Of a stretch of DNA of 64,000 bases, positions 36,774 to 45,872 are shown piece by piece (position 1 is the first letter of the stretch; every line of letters starts with the position of its first letter). Below the pieces are notes generated by a model. That model had not been told where the DNA came from. It saw only the letters and a program-made list of their open reading frames with translations, and searched no databases. Made by a program: the position numbers and the translations under genes. This DNA comes from Sphingobacterium alkalisoli (GTDB lineage Bacteria; Bacteroidota; Bacteroidia; Sphingobacteriales; Sphingobacteriaceae), in NCBI RefSeq assembly GCF_005049105.1, contig NZ_SUKA01000003.1, positions 744,001-808,000 of the forward strand, written 5' to 3'.

Positions 36774-36915
36774 TGTCTAAAAAGGTCGGTGCCAGCGAGA
36801 AAAACGCGTCATTGCGAGGAAGGATGACGAAGCAATCTGCGTTTTTAACATCGTTAGATTGCTTCACCATCGTCCCTCCGGTTCGCAATGACGACGATGT
36901 TGTGCTTTTTAGACA
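36774..36915. repeat. REP-like nested palindrome
   Basis: About 142 bases. CGTCATTGCGA (36807-36817) pairs with TCGCAATGACG (36883-36893); inside are GAAGCAATCT and AGATTGCTTC in opposite sense. Outside, TGTCTAAAAAG pairs with CTTTTTAGACA at the ends. This nested layout resembles dispersed REP/MITE-like palindromes reported with CGTCATTGCGAG cores in many bacterial genomes. It follows the S41 gene and could fold in the 3' UTR. Confidence 0.75.
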
Positions 36916-36930
36916 CTTTCTTTAGCCCCC

Positions 36931-37230
36931 CTATCCAGCTGTAAGAAGAGAAGTTGACTCGAAATCGTTTGTGCTGTATCGAGCAGCTTTACGCTTTTCG
37001 CGCAGTGCCGGCACCAGAATTTCAGCACGAAGTTCTTTGTTTAGCTCATCATATCCGGCAATACATTCTCTTAATGAATCGATTAGCGACTCATATTCTT
37101 GGTATTTTTCGCGTAGCGCAGATAAGCCATTTGCAGCCGCTTCGCTGGAAGTATCACCGGCTTTCAGAAACGCAATTTGCGCAAACTTCGCACAAAGAAT
37201 ATCGTGATCTTTCTTACTGATGCCTTTCAT
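36931..37230 (-). CDS. Hypothetical small helical protein
   Basis: 99 residues, charged and helical (KKDHDILCAKFAQIAFLKAG, then LSALREKYQEYESLIDSLRE and LVPALREKRKAARYS). No domain recognised and no signal peptide. A TTTTG-containing promoter-like stretch lies upstream. Codon choice reads like a real gene, but it is short and converges with the preceding repeat. Could be an RNA- or protein-binding accessory factor; unknown. Confidence 0.5.
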   Translation of the reverse strand: MKGISKKDHDILCAKFAQIAFLKAGDTSSEAAANGLSALREKYQEYESLIDSLRECIAGYDELNKELRAEILVPALREKRKAARYSTNDFESTSLLTAG

Positions 37231-37295
37231 AGGTAGTTATTATATATCGACCTCGTGCCAACCTAAACACAAAAGATCGAAAAGATGTCTAAATT

Positions 37296-38057
37296 TTAAT
37301 TCTCAAATAAATTAGGAAGTATAGGTAGTCCGACCCATGCCTCTGCCGAAGATATAACTAAATCGTCGCTGGAAAACATCAAATCCTCTGGAATATAGCT
37401 GGTGAAAATAGACGCATTGCTTGATCCCGCAACAAAAATGAGATAAACTTCTTTTCCATCAACTTTTAGTGGACTTTTATCTTCATTTAAGACCTTGGCG
37501 CGCGCTCTGTATATATTGTTAGTTTCCGGACTTTCCACTACTTTCAATTTTGAATATTCTTCGCCAAAACTACTTTCAACGTTGTATACGGTATCGCTGT
37601 GTTCAGCATATATATTCATAAACAAATCCCAATCTATCCCCAATTCCTGTTGAAACACCAGATGAATAGGCTTGCTTTCGTCAGAAATCTTATCAGAAAA
37701 ATTAGCCAAACGAACTTGTATTGTTCCCTCGATTTTTCCCATTGTATCTTGCGGATTTGTCAACAATTGATCCTGAAAATAGTATAACGTTTGCTCCCCT
37801 ACAATTTCATATCCCTTTTCGAACACTTTTTCTCCCGTAGATCTGTTGACGAGCGAAATGTTTACGTTTCCTGCCGGTATGTGCGGAAGATTAACCGCGA
37901 TATCGTTGCAATACACTATCAGATTTGGGTCAAGACCAGAAATGCTTAGTCTAGCAAATTCTTGGAACGAAGACAGTTTCTCTCCTTTTTCACAGGATGA
38001 AAGCATAAAAAAAGAGGCAATAAAAGCTATTATATATTGATTGGTAGATATTCTCAT
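37296..38057 (-). CDS. Hypothetical lipoprotein next to TonB locus
   Basis: 253 residues with a lipobox (FFMLSSCEKGEK). The body is beta-rich (LSISGLDPNLIVYCNDIAVNLPHIPAGNVNISLVN, with repeats of short strands) and has no recognised catalytic motif. It is the last gene on the strand after the sigma-FecR-receptor-lipoprotein set, with a hairpin between. Probably an outer-membrane-associated accessory protein; the function is unknown. Confidence 0.72.
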   Translation of the reverse strand: MRISTNQYIIAFIASFFMLSSCEKGEKLSSFQEFARLSISGLDPNLIVYCNDIAVNLPHIPAGNVNISLVNRSTGEKVFEKGYEIVGEQTLYYFQDQLLTNPQDTMGKIEGTIQVRLANFSDKISDESKPIHLVFQQELGIDWDLFMNIYAEHSDTVYNVESSFGEEYSKLKVVESPETNNIYRARAKVLNEDKSPLKVDGKEVYLIFVAGSSNASIFTSYIPEDLMFSSDDLVISSAEAWVGLPILPNLFEN

Positions 38058-38099
38058 GTATTTTTTCGATTTAAACGATTCTTGATCAATTAAATATAG

Positions 38100-38130
38100 T
38101 TATCTGCCATTTTAATGTAGTGGCAGATAA
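38100..38130 (-). terminator. Hairpin after the beta-helix-like lipoprotein gene
   Basis: TTATCTGCCA and TGGCAGATAA form a perfect 10-bp stem with an 11-nt loop, 55 bases past the stop of the gene at 38186. The minus-strand continuation lacks a strong T-run, so it may be a partial terminator. Confidence 0.5.
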
Positions 38131-38185
38131 GCTATATTCATTTTATCAAAGAGCGAAACTACTATCTAGAGACAGCAATTCTAAA

Positions 38186-39562
38186 TTAATAAGTTTTTGG
38201 ACTAAACTGTGTCCACCCTTGCGTCCAAGCCGCCACACCTGGTTGGAAAGCACCTTTATAAGTGGTTGTTCCATTACCATAAGCTGGTGAAGAAGCCGTT
38301 GGTCTTAAAATCAGCGGATTGTACGATGTTGTACCAGAAGCTGCAGTCTGGTAGAATGGATTAGCAGTAGGAGATCCTAGCAATAAGTAGCTGTTTGCAG
38401 TAGCTGCAGTACTTGTACTGTTACCTGTATAATTAGCAGGTGTAGGTGTACCTGTAATTGCTGTAGTATAGCCATGTACCACATTATCGCTAAAAGTACT
38501 TCCAGCAGCAGTGATACTTTCAAAGGATACACCTGTTCCATAACCTGCAATAATAGAACGAGTAATAGTCATTGCAGATGCTCTTCTCCAGCGGTTACCA
38601 AATTTCAGTTTGGTAGCAGCAGTCGTTGAGTTATTAATACCCAAGAACGTGAAGTTCTTTAACGTAGGCTGAGTTTTTGGGCTTGCCGCAGAACCTGTAC
38701 CGTCATTATCCGACTCTAAACCATTGGAATCTGAAGAACTGCCAGAAGTACTGTTTGTTGAATTCGGATCTTTTAACGACAACGCATACTCGATCGTGCC
38801 CGTGTAACCAAAGTCAAAATCGAAGTCATCGTCGTCAGTTGATAAGGCAACTAAGTGATCCGCATTAACTGTTCCTCCAAAAAATTCAAAAGCGTCATCA
38901 CGACCCCAAGAAACCTGAATGTGAGACAAAACAGTACCACTACCAACACCACCTAATGTTAAGCCGTTGATTTCATTATCAGGTGTCAAATTAAAACCTG
39001 CAAATTCAATACGAACGTACTTCAAAATACCTGAATCGTCTGCACTAATATTTCCGCCATACGTTACATCCACACCTATTGGCTGCGGTATACCTTCTAT
39101 TACCGGAGGTGTTGTACGGTTTGTAGGGGCTTGACCTAAAAGTACCAGACCACCGAAATCACCTGCAGCACGTCCAGTTGCCTTAGGCGATGTAAACACA
39201 ATCGGTTCTGCAGCAGTACCTTCCGCATCAATCTTAGCTGTTTTAGGCACAACAAGAACACCACCTATATTAACAGTCGCGCCTCCATTCGTATAGGGCT
39301 TTAACGTTCCAGTGGTAAGGTAAGTACCTTCTTGAATTTCTAATGTTTGGCCTGGTCTTACAAACGAAATACCGTCGATCAACCAAACGGTATCCTTTGA
39401 CAAAAAGTTTTGGGTAATTAAACCGTCCACATCTACTGGAAGGTGTTTCTGAGGCTTACTCGGTAAACCTGCGTTAAAATCACCTGTTGGTGTAACAGTG
39501 TCTTTGTTACATGAAGCCAATGCGATAGCGCATACGGAGGCTAGTGTTAAAAAATTTTTCAT
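38186..39562 (-). CDS. Beta-helix-like lipoprotein of the TonB locus
   Basis: 458 residues with a lipobox ([15 protein letters not shown]). The middle is rich in Gly, Asn, Ser and Thr with repeated short strands, e.g. [43 protein letters not shown] and [19 protein letters not shown]. This is the look of a right-handed parallel beta-helix. An acidic stretch [15 protein letters not shown] could bind calcium. Such proteins are often misannotated as transporters or T9SS substrates. It follows the TonB receptor gene on the same strand and may be a surface partner for its ligand. Confidence 0.78.
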   Translation of the reverse strand: MKNFLTLASVCAIALASCNKDTVTPTGDFNAGLPSKPQKHLPVDVDGLITQNFLSKDTVWLIDGISFVRPGQTLEIQEGTYLTTGTLKPYTNGGATVNIGGVLVVPKTAKIDAEGTAAEPIVFTSPKATGRAAGDFGGLVLLGQAPTNRTTPPVIEGIPQPIGVDVTYGGNISADDSGILKYVRIEFAGFNLTPDNEINGLTLGGVGSGTVLSHIQVSWGRDDAFEFFGGTVNADHLVALSTDDDDFDFDFGYTGTIEYALSLKDPNSTNSTSGSSSDSNGLESDNDGTGSAASPKTQPTLKNFTFLGINNSTTAATKLKFGNRWRRASAMTITRSIIAGYGTGVSFESITAAGSTFSDNVVHGYTTAITGTPTPANYTGNSTSTAATANSYLLLGSPTANPFYQTAASGTTSYNPLILRPTASSPAYGNGTTTYKGAFQPGVAAWTQGWTQFSPKTY

Positions 39563-39608
39563 TTTTAATTAGTATTTAATTAACTTTGCCGTCACAAATC
39601 CTTTAATG

Positions 39609-39651
39609 ACTATGCTACTCGCCGGGACAGCATTTCGATGAGTAGTATAGT
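39609..39651 (-). promoter_or_regulatory. Hairpin between TonB receptor and beta-helix lipoprotein genes
   Basis: ACTATGCTACTC pairs with GAGTAGTATAGT, 12 positions with one G-T type mismatch. It lies in the 207-bp gap and lacks a T-run in the minus-strand reading, so it may be an mRNA stability or processing element. Confidence 0.45.
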
Positions 39652-39769
39652 TTTTGTCAACCGTTGGTTTCTTTTTTTCGTGTTAATTTCCAGATTGTGC
39701 TAATGGACAATGCTCGGAATCCTTTTATTTTTACCAACCGCTTAACGAACTGCCTCGCGCAGTTATATT

Positions 39770-42700
39770 TTAAAAATTATATTTTAACGTCAATACAAAT
39801 CGTCTTCCTTCTCTTCTTCGGTACGTAATGATATCGCCCTTTTCCGGCTCATATTTTAAATCCCCCACCACTTTATAGCCACCAATTTCGTCACCCACTG
39901 TGGGCACCTGTTCATAGGTATCTTCCGAATTTCGGTAGTAAAAGGCCCACTCGTTCAACAAATTAGCTATGTTGAAGGCGACTTCGGCTTTTCTGTTCAG
40001 AAAACGCCCGTACAGCTGCAAATCCAATTGCTTGGGCAACACTTCAAATTCAGTGTTAATAGCCTGCGCAGAACTAATAAACGTTCTATAGCCTATTGCA
40101 TTATAATTCATTGTAATTCCCGCATAGTCACCCCAGTATCCTGCTCCTGCATTCAATAACCAGGGGGACTGCCCGATCAACGGCCGATCTTGCCTCGGAC
40201 GTCTTTCACTAATTATTCCCGGAGGAGTTGTACTGTATTTTGGAAAAGACATAGCTTCTACCTGTGAGGTCATTAATGTACCGTTAGCATATAGGAACGT
40301 CTCTGCTAGCCACGACCGGTCACCCAAGAAGTTAAGAGATTTCCTAATTTCGGCTTCCAACCCGTAATTCACTGCCGAATGCTGATTTTGGTAGTTGTAC
40401 CTATACCCTGAATTGACAGCATCATCTTGCGCCAATTCAATGGGCTTGTCGAGGTACTTATAGAAGCCCGAAACCGACAGCACTTCACCCGCCGACGGAT
40501 ACCATTCCAAACGCAGATCCACGTTATCAATGGTAGTTGACTTTAGGTTTCTACCCGCGATCAACCCATCCAGATCATTATCGTACATTTCGAATAAAGA
40601 TGTCTCCCGTAAATCAGGACGTATTACCGTTTTTCCGTATGAGGCACGCACATTAAATTTAGACGTCACACTGTAAATCGCATTAAGCGAGGGCAAAAAT
40701 TTCCAACCTTTTTCTGCCGGCTCTATATCGTCACTGTAGTAAGCCGGTATCCCCTCCGGAAACAGCCGATTTAAAAATACGTCTTGCTGGTTGCGCAAGT
40801 TAAAAAACTCGCCACGCAAGCCATAAATAAGCCGAAGCTTATTGTTTAATAGCTTTTGATCGGCCATCGCGTACAACGCATGCGAAGCTAATTTTCCATC
40901 GAACACCGTACCGTTGTAATAATTCGCATAATAATACGCTTCGTTAACCCCGACTCCTATATGCTCGGGTGCAAGCACAACATCATACGGCTTTTCGATC
41001 TGACTTTCCGAGTGCGTATAGGGAATAAGCCGTGTCGCCGAAAGCCCTCTTTGTCGCTGGTAACCGGCATAGCCTATCTTTAGCAACGTGCTAATAGCGC
41101 TTTCCGCGCCAAGGGTACGTGTGAGCGCAGCCTGCCAATAGTAGTCGGTTTCATCAACCTCAGACCACATCCTGGAATCTTCCCCTATAACATCGTTTGC
41201 AAGCGCATCTAGGTTCATGATATTCGGTGTCTGAAAATAATAGGTATCGCCGATAATTGTCGTTAAGCGGTACTTCAATTTCCGCTGATCGATTATCTGC
41301 TGACCGATGCGGTTCATGGTACCGCTAAGCTGCAAACGAAAGTCTGCCGGTAATAAGTATTCCGCATCCAATTTATGCTGCCACAAGGTCAAGAGCTCCG
41401 GTTGTTGAAATTCTTCTTTAAAGCCAACCTGCGTAACATCCGAATAAGGCAGGCGGTACGCTTCGTTATAATTATCATGATATACACGCGAGTACAAGTT
41501 TTTCAACGACAACTTCAGTTTTGAATTTTGGTACCCGATATTGGCTACCGCGCTTAGTGCACTCATCGACCGGTACGACTTACCCGCCCCATTCTGCCCA
41601 AAACCTGTACTATCAATATAGTTTGCCTTGGAATGATCCTGACCACGAACATTATTGAAGTCCAATATATTCTGTTCATTACGAAAACTCGTACTGGCCA
41701 CAAACCCTAGGCGCTGATCGCCGGGCAGCTCGTATACCCGCCCCAAAGAAAGACGGTAATTTTGGTAAGGTAGCGCCTTATACTTGTATTTTGTGAGTGC
41801 GTCGACGTTGAATCGCCGACTCTGACCCGCTGCGTCCAAGTCGCTGTACTTCGGCCCATTTGGATTACCGGGATCCAATGGCATATTACCTGTCACGTCT
41901 GTCCCGGGAGGCGGTGTTTCCGTTTGGCTAGCTTCGTTGTGCCAATACCAGTTTAGGATATTCTCCGGCAGTTTATTTTTCTCCTGCGGGAAGGTAAAAA
42001 ACTCATGGGTAGAACCTTGGCCCAACCGGTAAAAGTCCTTTCCGGTCGACTGCGCATTTCCTCCCGTTCCTAGCTGGATACTGGTAAAGTTTTGTTCGGG
42101 AATATCCAATGTATTGACTGATACCTGTCCACCGGAAAATTCCGCAGACATATCCGGCGTAGCCGTTTTGTTTACGACCACACTGCTCACCACTTCAGTA
42201 GGAATCACATCAAACGAAAAATTGCGCTTATTCATCGACGAACTCGGAATAGTGACTCCATCTAGCATAGCCTGATTATAGCGATCCGACATCCCGCGTA
42301 CAATCACATATTTATTATCCATAGTGGTCACACCGCTAATTCGCTTAATGGATCCGGCCATATTTATGTCTGGTGTACGCGCAATCTGCTCGGCCGAAAT
42401 CCCGTCTGTAACCGATGCAGCATTCTTCTGGGCAGCATATAATCCAGCAACCGAAGCTTTCTTAAACGTAGTCGTTACCACCACATCTTCCAGACGCTCG
42501 CTGCTTATCTCCATAGCGATATCCAAGGTTGCACGCTGCCCAGCCGCTACCTTGATCTCCTGTACACGCTGGGTCTTATACGATATATAACTTACCTCCA
42601 CCACATAGGTACCGGCAGGTAGCTCGATATTGTAGGTACCGTCTACACCGGTCTGTGCGGTCTTATTACCTACCACCTTAACGCTGGCACCTATCAATGG

Positions 42701-43105
42701 TAAACCGCGTTCGTCGTATACAGTACCGCTAATGCGCCCCGGGCGCTGTGGCACTGTCTTCTCCAAAATAATATAAGCACCGGTTTCGCGAAAGCCTAGA
42801 TCGGTGCCGTTAAAAATATAAGTAAGTACTTCTCCTATCGGCTTGCTCACGAAACGTCTAGCGCTTACTTTCCGGTTGTCCAGGTCGTACCTAGCTGCGT
42901 CGTACGCGATCAGTATATTCTTCGCTTCTAAGGATTTGACGGCTTCGGCAATACTGCCATTATGCACGTCGAGGGTAACTTTTTTCTGTAAAAGCTGTGC
43001 GTTGACTGCCGAGGCGATTAACACTTCGGTAAAGCAAAGAACAACGATTACACCAAGCATCAAAGTTCGCATAAGAAAATAGAGATAGTATGGGTTAAAT
43101 TGCAT
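39770..43105 (-). CDS. TonB-dependent receptor with STN domain
   Basis: 1111 residues. After the signal (LCFTEVLIASAVNAQ) is an STN domain (VTLDVHNGSIAEAVKSLEAKNILIAYDAARYDL, about 43-120), then a carboxypeptidase-like beta domain (ISGTVYDERGLPLIGASVKV), a plug with IVRGMSDRYNQAMLDGVTIPS and VVNKTATPDMSAEFSGGQVSV, and a long barrel ending in LTLKYNF with the expected aromatic C-terminus. The STN domain contacts FecR and signals ligand arrival to the ECF sigma factor encoded upstream. Ligand unknown. Confidence 0.94.
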   Translation of the reverse strand: MQFNPYYLYFLMRTLMLGVIVVLCFTEVLIASAVNAQLLQKKVTLDVHNGSIAEAVKSLEAKNILIAYDAARYDLDNRKVSARRFVSKPIGEVLTYIFNGTDLGFRETGAYIILEKTVPQRPGRISGTVYDERGLPLIGASVKVVGNKTAQTGVDGTYNIELPAGTYVVEVSYISYKTQRVQEIKVAAGQRATLDIAMEISSERLEDVVVTTTFKKASVAGLYAAQKNAASVTDGISAEQIARTPDINMAGSIKRISGVTTMDNKYVIVRGMSDRYNQAMLDGVTIPSSSMNKRNFSFDVIPTEVVSSVVVNKTATPDMSAEFSGGQVSVNTLDIPEQNFTSIQLGTGGNAQSTGKDFYRLGQGSTHEFFTFPQEKNKLPENILNWYWHNEASQTETPPPGTDVTGNMPLDPGNPNGPKYSDLDAAGQSRRFNVDALTKYKYKALPYQNYRLSLGRVYELPGDQRLGFVASTSFRNEQNILDFNNVRGQDHSKANYIDSTGFGQNGAGKSYRSMSALSAVANIGYQNSKLKLSLKNLYSRVYHDNYNEAYRLPYSDVTQVGFKEEFQQPELLTLWQHKLDAEYLLPADFRLQLSGTMNRIGQQIIDQRKLKYRLTTIIGDTYYFQTPNIMNLDALANDVIGEDSRMWSEVDETDYYWQAALTRTLGAESAISTLLKIGYAGYQRQRGLSATRLIPYTHSESQIEKPYDVVLAPEHIGVGVNEAYYYANYYNGTVFDGKLASHALYAMADQKLLNNKLRLIYGLRGEFFNLRNQQDVFLNRLFPEGIPAYYSDDIEPAEKGWKFLPSLNAIYSVTSKFNVRASYGKTVIRPDLRETSLFEMYDNDLDGLIAGRNLKSTTIDNVDLRLEWYPSAGEVLSVSGFYKYLDKPIELAQDDAVNSGYRYNYQNQHSAVNYGLEAEIRKSLNFLGDRSWLAETFLYANGTLMTSQVEAMSFPKYSTTPPGIISERRPRQDRPLIGQSPWLLNAGAGYWGDYAGITMNYNAIGYRTFISSAQAINTEFEVLPKQLDLQLYGRFLNRKAEVAFNIANLLNEWAFYYRNSEDTYEQVPTVGDEIGGYKVVGDLKYEPEKGDIITYRRREGRRFVLTLKYNF

Positions 43106-43247
43106 AAATTTGTATTGTGTATAATATTAGTGTTAATGGTAAATGATACGATGTTGTCACGTTTAGAGCGGAAGAATACCGTCCGCTTGTTGAGAAGGGT
43201 TATCGATGGCGGTCGGTAACTCTTCTTTTTTAGTAGACAATTGACGG

Positions 43248-44219
43248 TTAATAAAGGATCACTGTATTCCCCTCCTTTCTAATTTTGTTTTGGTGAATAG
43301 ACTGTATGGCGCGTAAGGCCTCATCAACCGATACGTATTTTATGATTGGCATGCTATATTGCTGGCGGGCCACATGGTCATTACCGGCTCGGAGTACGAT
43401 GCCATACGTATTTTTGATGGCCAAGGCCAGCTCGTTAAATTCAGCATCTTGCAGCACCACTCTTCCACTGGTCCATGAATGGCTGTATTCCCGATCGAAA
43501 TCTTCGGTGAGACTATTGGCGCGTTCTTTTTCAAAACGGATGCGTTGGCCCTTTTCTAACGTACCCAGCATATGCGTACCGCGCTGCACCTGCACCCGAC
43601 CTGTAAATACAGAGATCACCTGTTCAGGCATTTCGCCGTAGGCCTGTATATTAAACGAAGTACCTAACACAGTCGTCTGTAAGACACCGGCCTGTACAAT
43701 GAAAGCACGGCTACTGTCTTTGGCCACATCGAAAAAGGCTTCTCCCGACAGCAGCTCCACCATCCGGGTTGTACGGCCATATTGGTTTTCATCGAAGCGA
43801 AGTTGGCTACGTGCGTTTAAGGTGATCGTCGACCCATCGGGCAGATCGACACGCTTGCGCTCGCCCACCTGCGTGGTAATGGTCCGGTATGCCGGTACAA
43901 CAGCTACATGCGCTTGCTGCTGCGACTCCTGCTGGGTATTCCAATAGAACAAGCCGATACTTGCAATCAAGAGAGCGACCGCAGTGACCAGCCAGCGCCC
44001 AAGAGGAAGATTTGATTTCTGTTTTACCGGTTCGGTGTTGTCGATCGTTGCCAGCAAGCGTCGCCAGGACTGATTGCGGCGCGCTTCGTTATCGGTCTCG
44101 GGTACCTGAATCCGGTCGTCCAAACTTTCGTACCAGTCGTCAAACAACTGTTTCTCCTGTTTGCTCGCCTGCCCCTGTTGATACCGATCTATTAAGAATC
44201 GAAATAATTTATTTCCCAC
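43248..44219 (-). CDS. FecR-family anti-sigma factor
   Basis: 323 residues. A cytosolic helical N-terminus (FRFLIDRYQQGQASKQEKQLFDDWYESL, DUF4880-like) binds the sigma factor. One membrane helix follows (WLVTAVALLIASIGLFYW, about 79-96). The periplasmic FecR domain has TTQVGERKRVDLPDGSTITLNARSQL, LLSGEAFFDVAKDSSRAFIV and TTVLGTSFNIQAYGE. The C-terminal STN-contacting part has LALAIKNTYGIVL. It passes the ligand signal from the TonB receptor to the sigma factor upstream. Confidence 0.93.
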   Translation of the reverse strand: MGNKLFRFLIDRYQQGQASKQEKQLFDDWYESLDDRIQVPETDNEARRNQSWRRLLATIDNTEPVKQKSNLPLGRWLVTAVALLIASIGLFYWNTQQESQQQAHVAVVPAYRTITTQVGERKRVDLPDGSTITLNARSQLRFDENQYGRTTRMVELLSGEAFFDVAKDSSRAFIVQAGVLQTTVLGTSFNIQAYGEMPEQVISVFTGRVQVQRGTHMLGTLEKGQRIRFEKERANSLTEDFDREYSHSWTSGRVVLQDAEFNELALAIKNTYGIVLRAGNDHVARQQYSMPIIKYVSVDEALRAIQSIHQNKIRKEGNTVILY

Positions 44220-44347
44220 GTGTTACTTATTGCTTTTATAAGTATGTCAGAAAAAAGGCCAAAAGGTACTTTTAAAAATTGTTACGATTACGTTAAGTGA
44301 TTGTTAAGTTAATGAATTCCTAAAACTGCGTGAAGAGATGAGTACAG

Positions 44348-44965
44348 TTAGTATGCCAATAGAAGGGTAAGAGACTGTGTTGCCAGTACAGCCAAGGTGC
44401 TATAAGCGTCCGAATTATTGACCAGCAAGGCATGCTGCAGACGCTTGCTTCCTACGCTTATATTATTTTTTACCGTTTGTTCCGACAGCCCCAGCTGTAC
44501 GGCGATATCGCGGATGCTAAGTTTGTCCCATTTGAGTAATATAGCTTGCTTCATATTGAGCGGCATGCTATCGAGTTCACGATCCAATAGGCGCTCCAGC
44601 GCGTAGTAGGCCTCCAGTTCATCCGGATTTTGTTGCACATAGTGATGCAGGTCGGTCGCCCATAAATCAAGTAACTGGGGTTTTACCTTGTTGGAGTTAA
44701 AGAAATCAATGATTTTATATTTGAGCATGCCGTACAGGTATGCAGGCAGATTCATCATGGTATCGAGTCGCTCGCGTTGTTCCCACAGTTGAATAAAGAG
44801 CTCCTGCACTAAATCCTCCGCTTGCTGCTCATTCCGAACACGTCGTAAGGCATGGTTATAGAGTTCTTCCCAGTACACACGATAAACAGCGCCAAAAGCG
44901 TCTTTATCGTTTCGTTCTTTGATGGCTAGCAGCCAACCTCGATGTAGTGGCACAACTTGGGACAT
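44348..44965 (-). CDS. ECF RNA polymerase sigma-70 factor
   Basis: 205 residues. Region 2: FGAVYRVYWEELYNHALRRV then AEDLVQELFIQLWEQRERL. Region 4 HTH: LSIRDIAVQLGLSEQTVKNNISVGSKRLQ. It is first in the sigma-FecR-TonB receptor order on the minus strand and is expected to switch on transcription of the receptor locus when the receptor is occupied. A 13-bp inverted repeat lies upstream of its promoter. Confidence 0.93.
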   Translation of the reverse strand: MSQVVPLHRGWLLAIKERNDKDAFGAVYRVYWEELYNHALRRVRNEQQAEDLVQELFIQLWEQRERLDTMMNLPAYLYGMLKYKIIDFFNSNKVKPQLLDLWATDLHHYVQQNPDELEAYYALERLLDRELDSMPLNMKQAILLKWDKLSIRDIAVQLGLSEQTVKNNISVGSKRLQHALLVNNSDAYSTLAVLATQSLTLLLAY

Positions 44966-44982
44966 AAGTTTCTTTAATCAAT

Positions 44983-45055
44983 CAAAGATACCTTCCCTAT
45001 GTTAAATGAATATTAAATATGCAATATCAATTATTTGATTTGTATTGCATATTTA
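44983..45055 (-). promoter_or_regulatory. Sigma-factor gene promoter with upstream inverted repeat
   Basis: The minus-strand -7 element is TATCTTTG (44990-44983). Upstream, TAAATATGCAATA (45014-45026) and TATTGCATATTTA (45043-45055) form a perfect 13-bp inverted repeat with a 16-base spacer that itself has ATCAA/TTGAT. It could be a regulator site or an mRNA end for the convergently read neighbour. It shares TGCAA half-sites with the zinc-locus operators but not their 5-base spacing. Confidence 0.5.
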
Positions 45056-45110
45056 AATCTTCTTCTATCCCGACACAACTCCAAAATATAAAAAAATCAT
45101 TTAATGTCCA

Positions 45111-45848
45111 TCATTTATCGAGATGAAATGTATGACCGATCCGCTTTTCCACCCGATCAGTCACGGAAATATGGATATGATAGTGTCCACTCGGCGCTTC
45201 TGCTAGATTTAGCGTTTTATTCAAGGTGTAATTTGTCAATCCTACTAGCCCGACTTCCGTAAATACATATTTCCGTGTCCATGCTGCAGACTGCACTTCG
45301 ATATAAATTTCTTGCAATCCGGAGGGAATCTTAATATCCGCTGTTACCGCTAATACATCACCGCTTAAGCTAATTTCAGCATTTGCTATCTGAGGAATGA
45401 GTGGATCTTTAAGAATAGTTAAAGATCCTTTATACCGAGTCTGTCCCCCATTTTCGTCGTATGCGATAAAAAGCACATCATAAACTCCCGCTCTCGCGTT
45501 CTCAGGAATGTAAATATGCTCATGAAAATGTAAACTTTCTGCTCCAGACACATTCTCGGTAAATGTCTGGCTGAATATCCATCCATGCCCTGATATGCTC
45601 GGCGTAATCTGAAGCTTCAACTGCTTTATTTTTGTACTTGCGGTTACTTTCGCCTCGAGATGTAAGTCGCCATTTACGTAAGCTGTCCTACTGTCATTTG
45701 TACCTATCTCTACATCCGAAATTTGCAATACAGTTCTCGTATCAATAGGTTCTGGCTGCGCATCCTTCTCCTTCGCGCAATTCACGAACAAAAACGGAAA
45801 AGCAAATAAAATAACATAGCGGAAGATAGCGCATTTTTTTGTCGTCAT
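45111..45848 (-). CDS. DUF4625 lipoprotein 1 of the zip operon
   Basis: 245 residues with a lipobox (FLFVNCAKEKD). Two similar beta domains follow; the first has LHFHEHIYIPENARAGVYDVLF, the HEH motif of the DUF4625 family, and the second ends LAEAPSGHYHIHISVTDRVEKRIGHTF. The clustered histidines suggest metal binding, inferred from context with the zip transporter. It is last of a four-gene minus-strand operon, 24 bases behind the next DUF4625 gene. Confidence 0.8.
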   Translation of the reverse strand: MTTKKCAIFRYVILFAFPFLFVNCAKEKDAQPEPIDTRTVLQISDVEIGTNDSRTAYVNGDLHLEAKVTASTKIKQLKLQITPSISGHGWIFSQTFTENVSGAESLHFHEHIYIPENARAGVYDVLFIAYDENGGQTRYKGSLTILKDPLIPQIANAEISLSGDVLAVTADIKIPSGLQEIYIEVQSAAWTRKYVFTEVGLVGLTNYTLNKTLNLAEAPSGHYHIHISVTDRVEKRIGHTFHLDK

Positions 45849-45872
45849 TTCTTACTAGATTAGTCGGTATGG

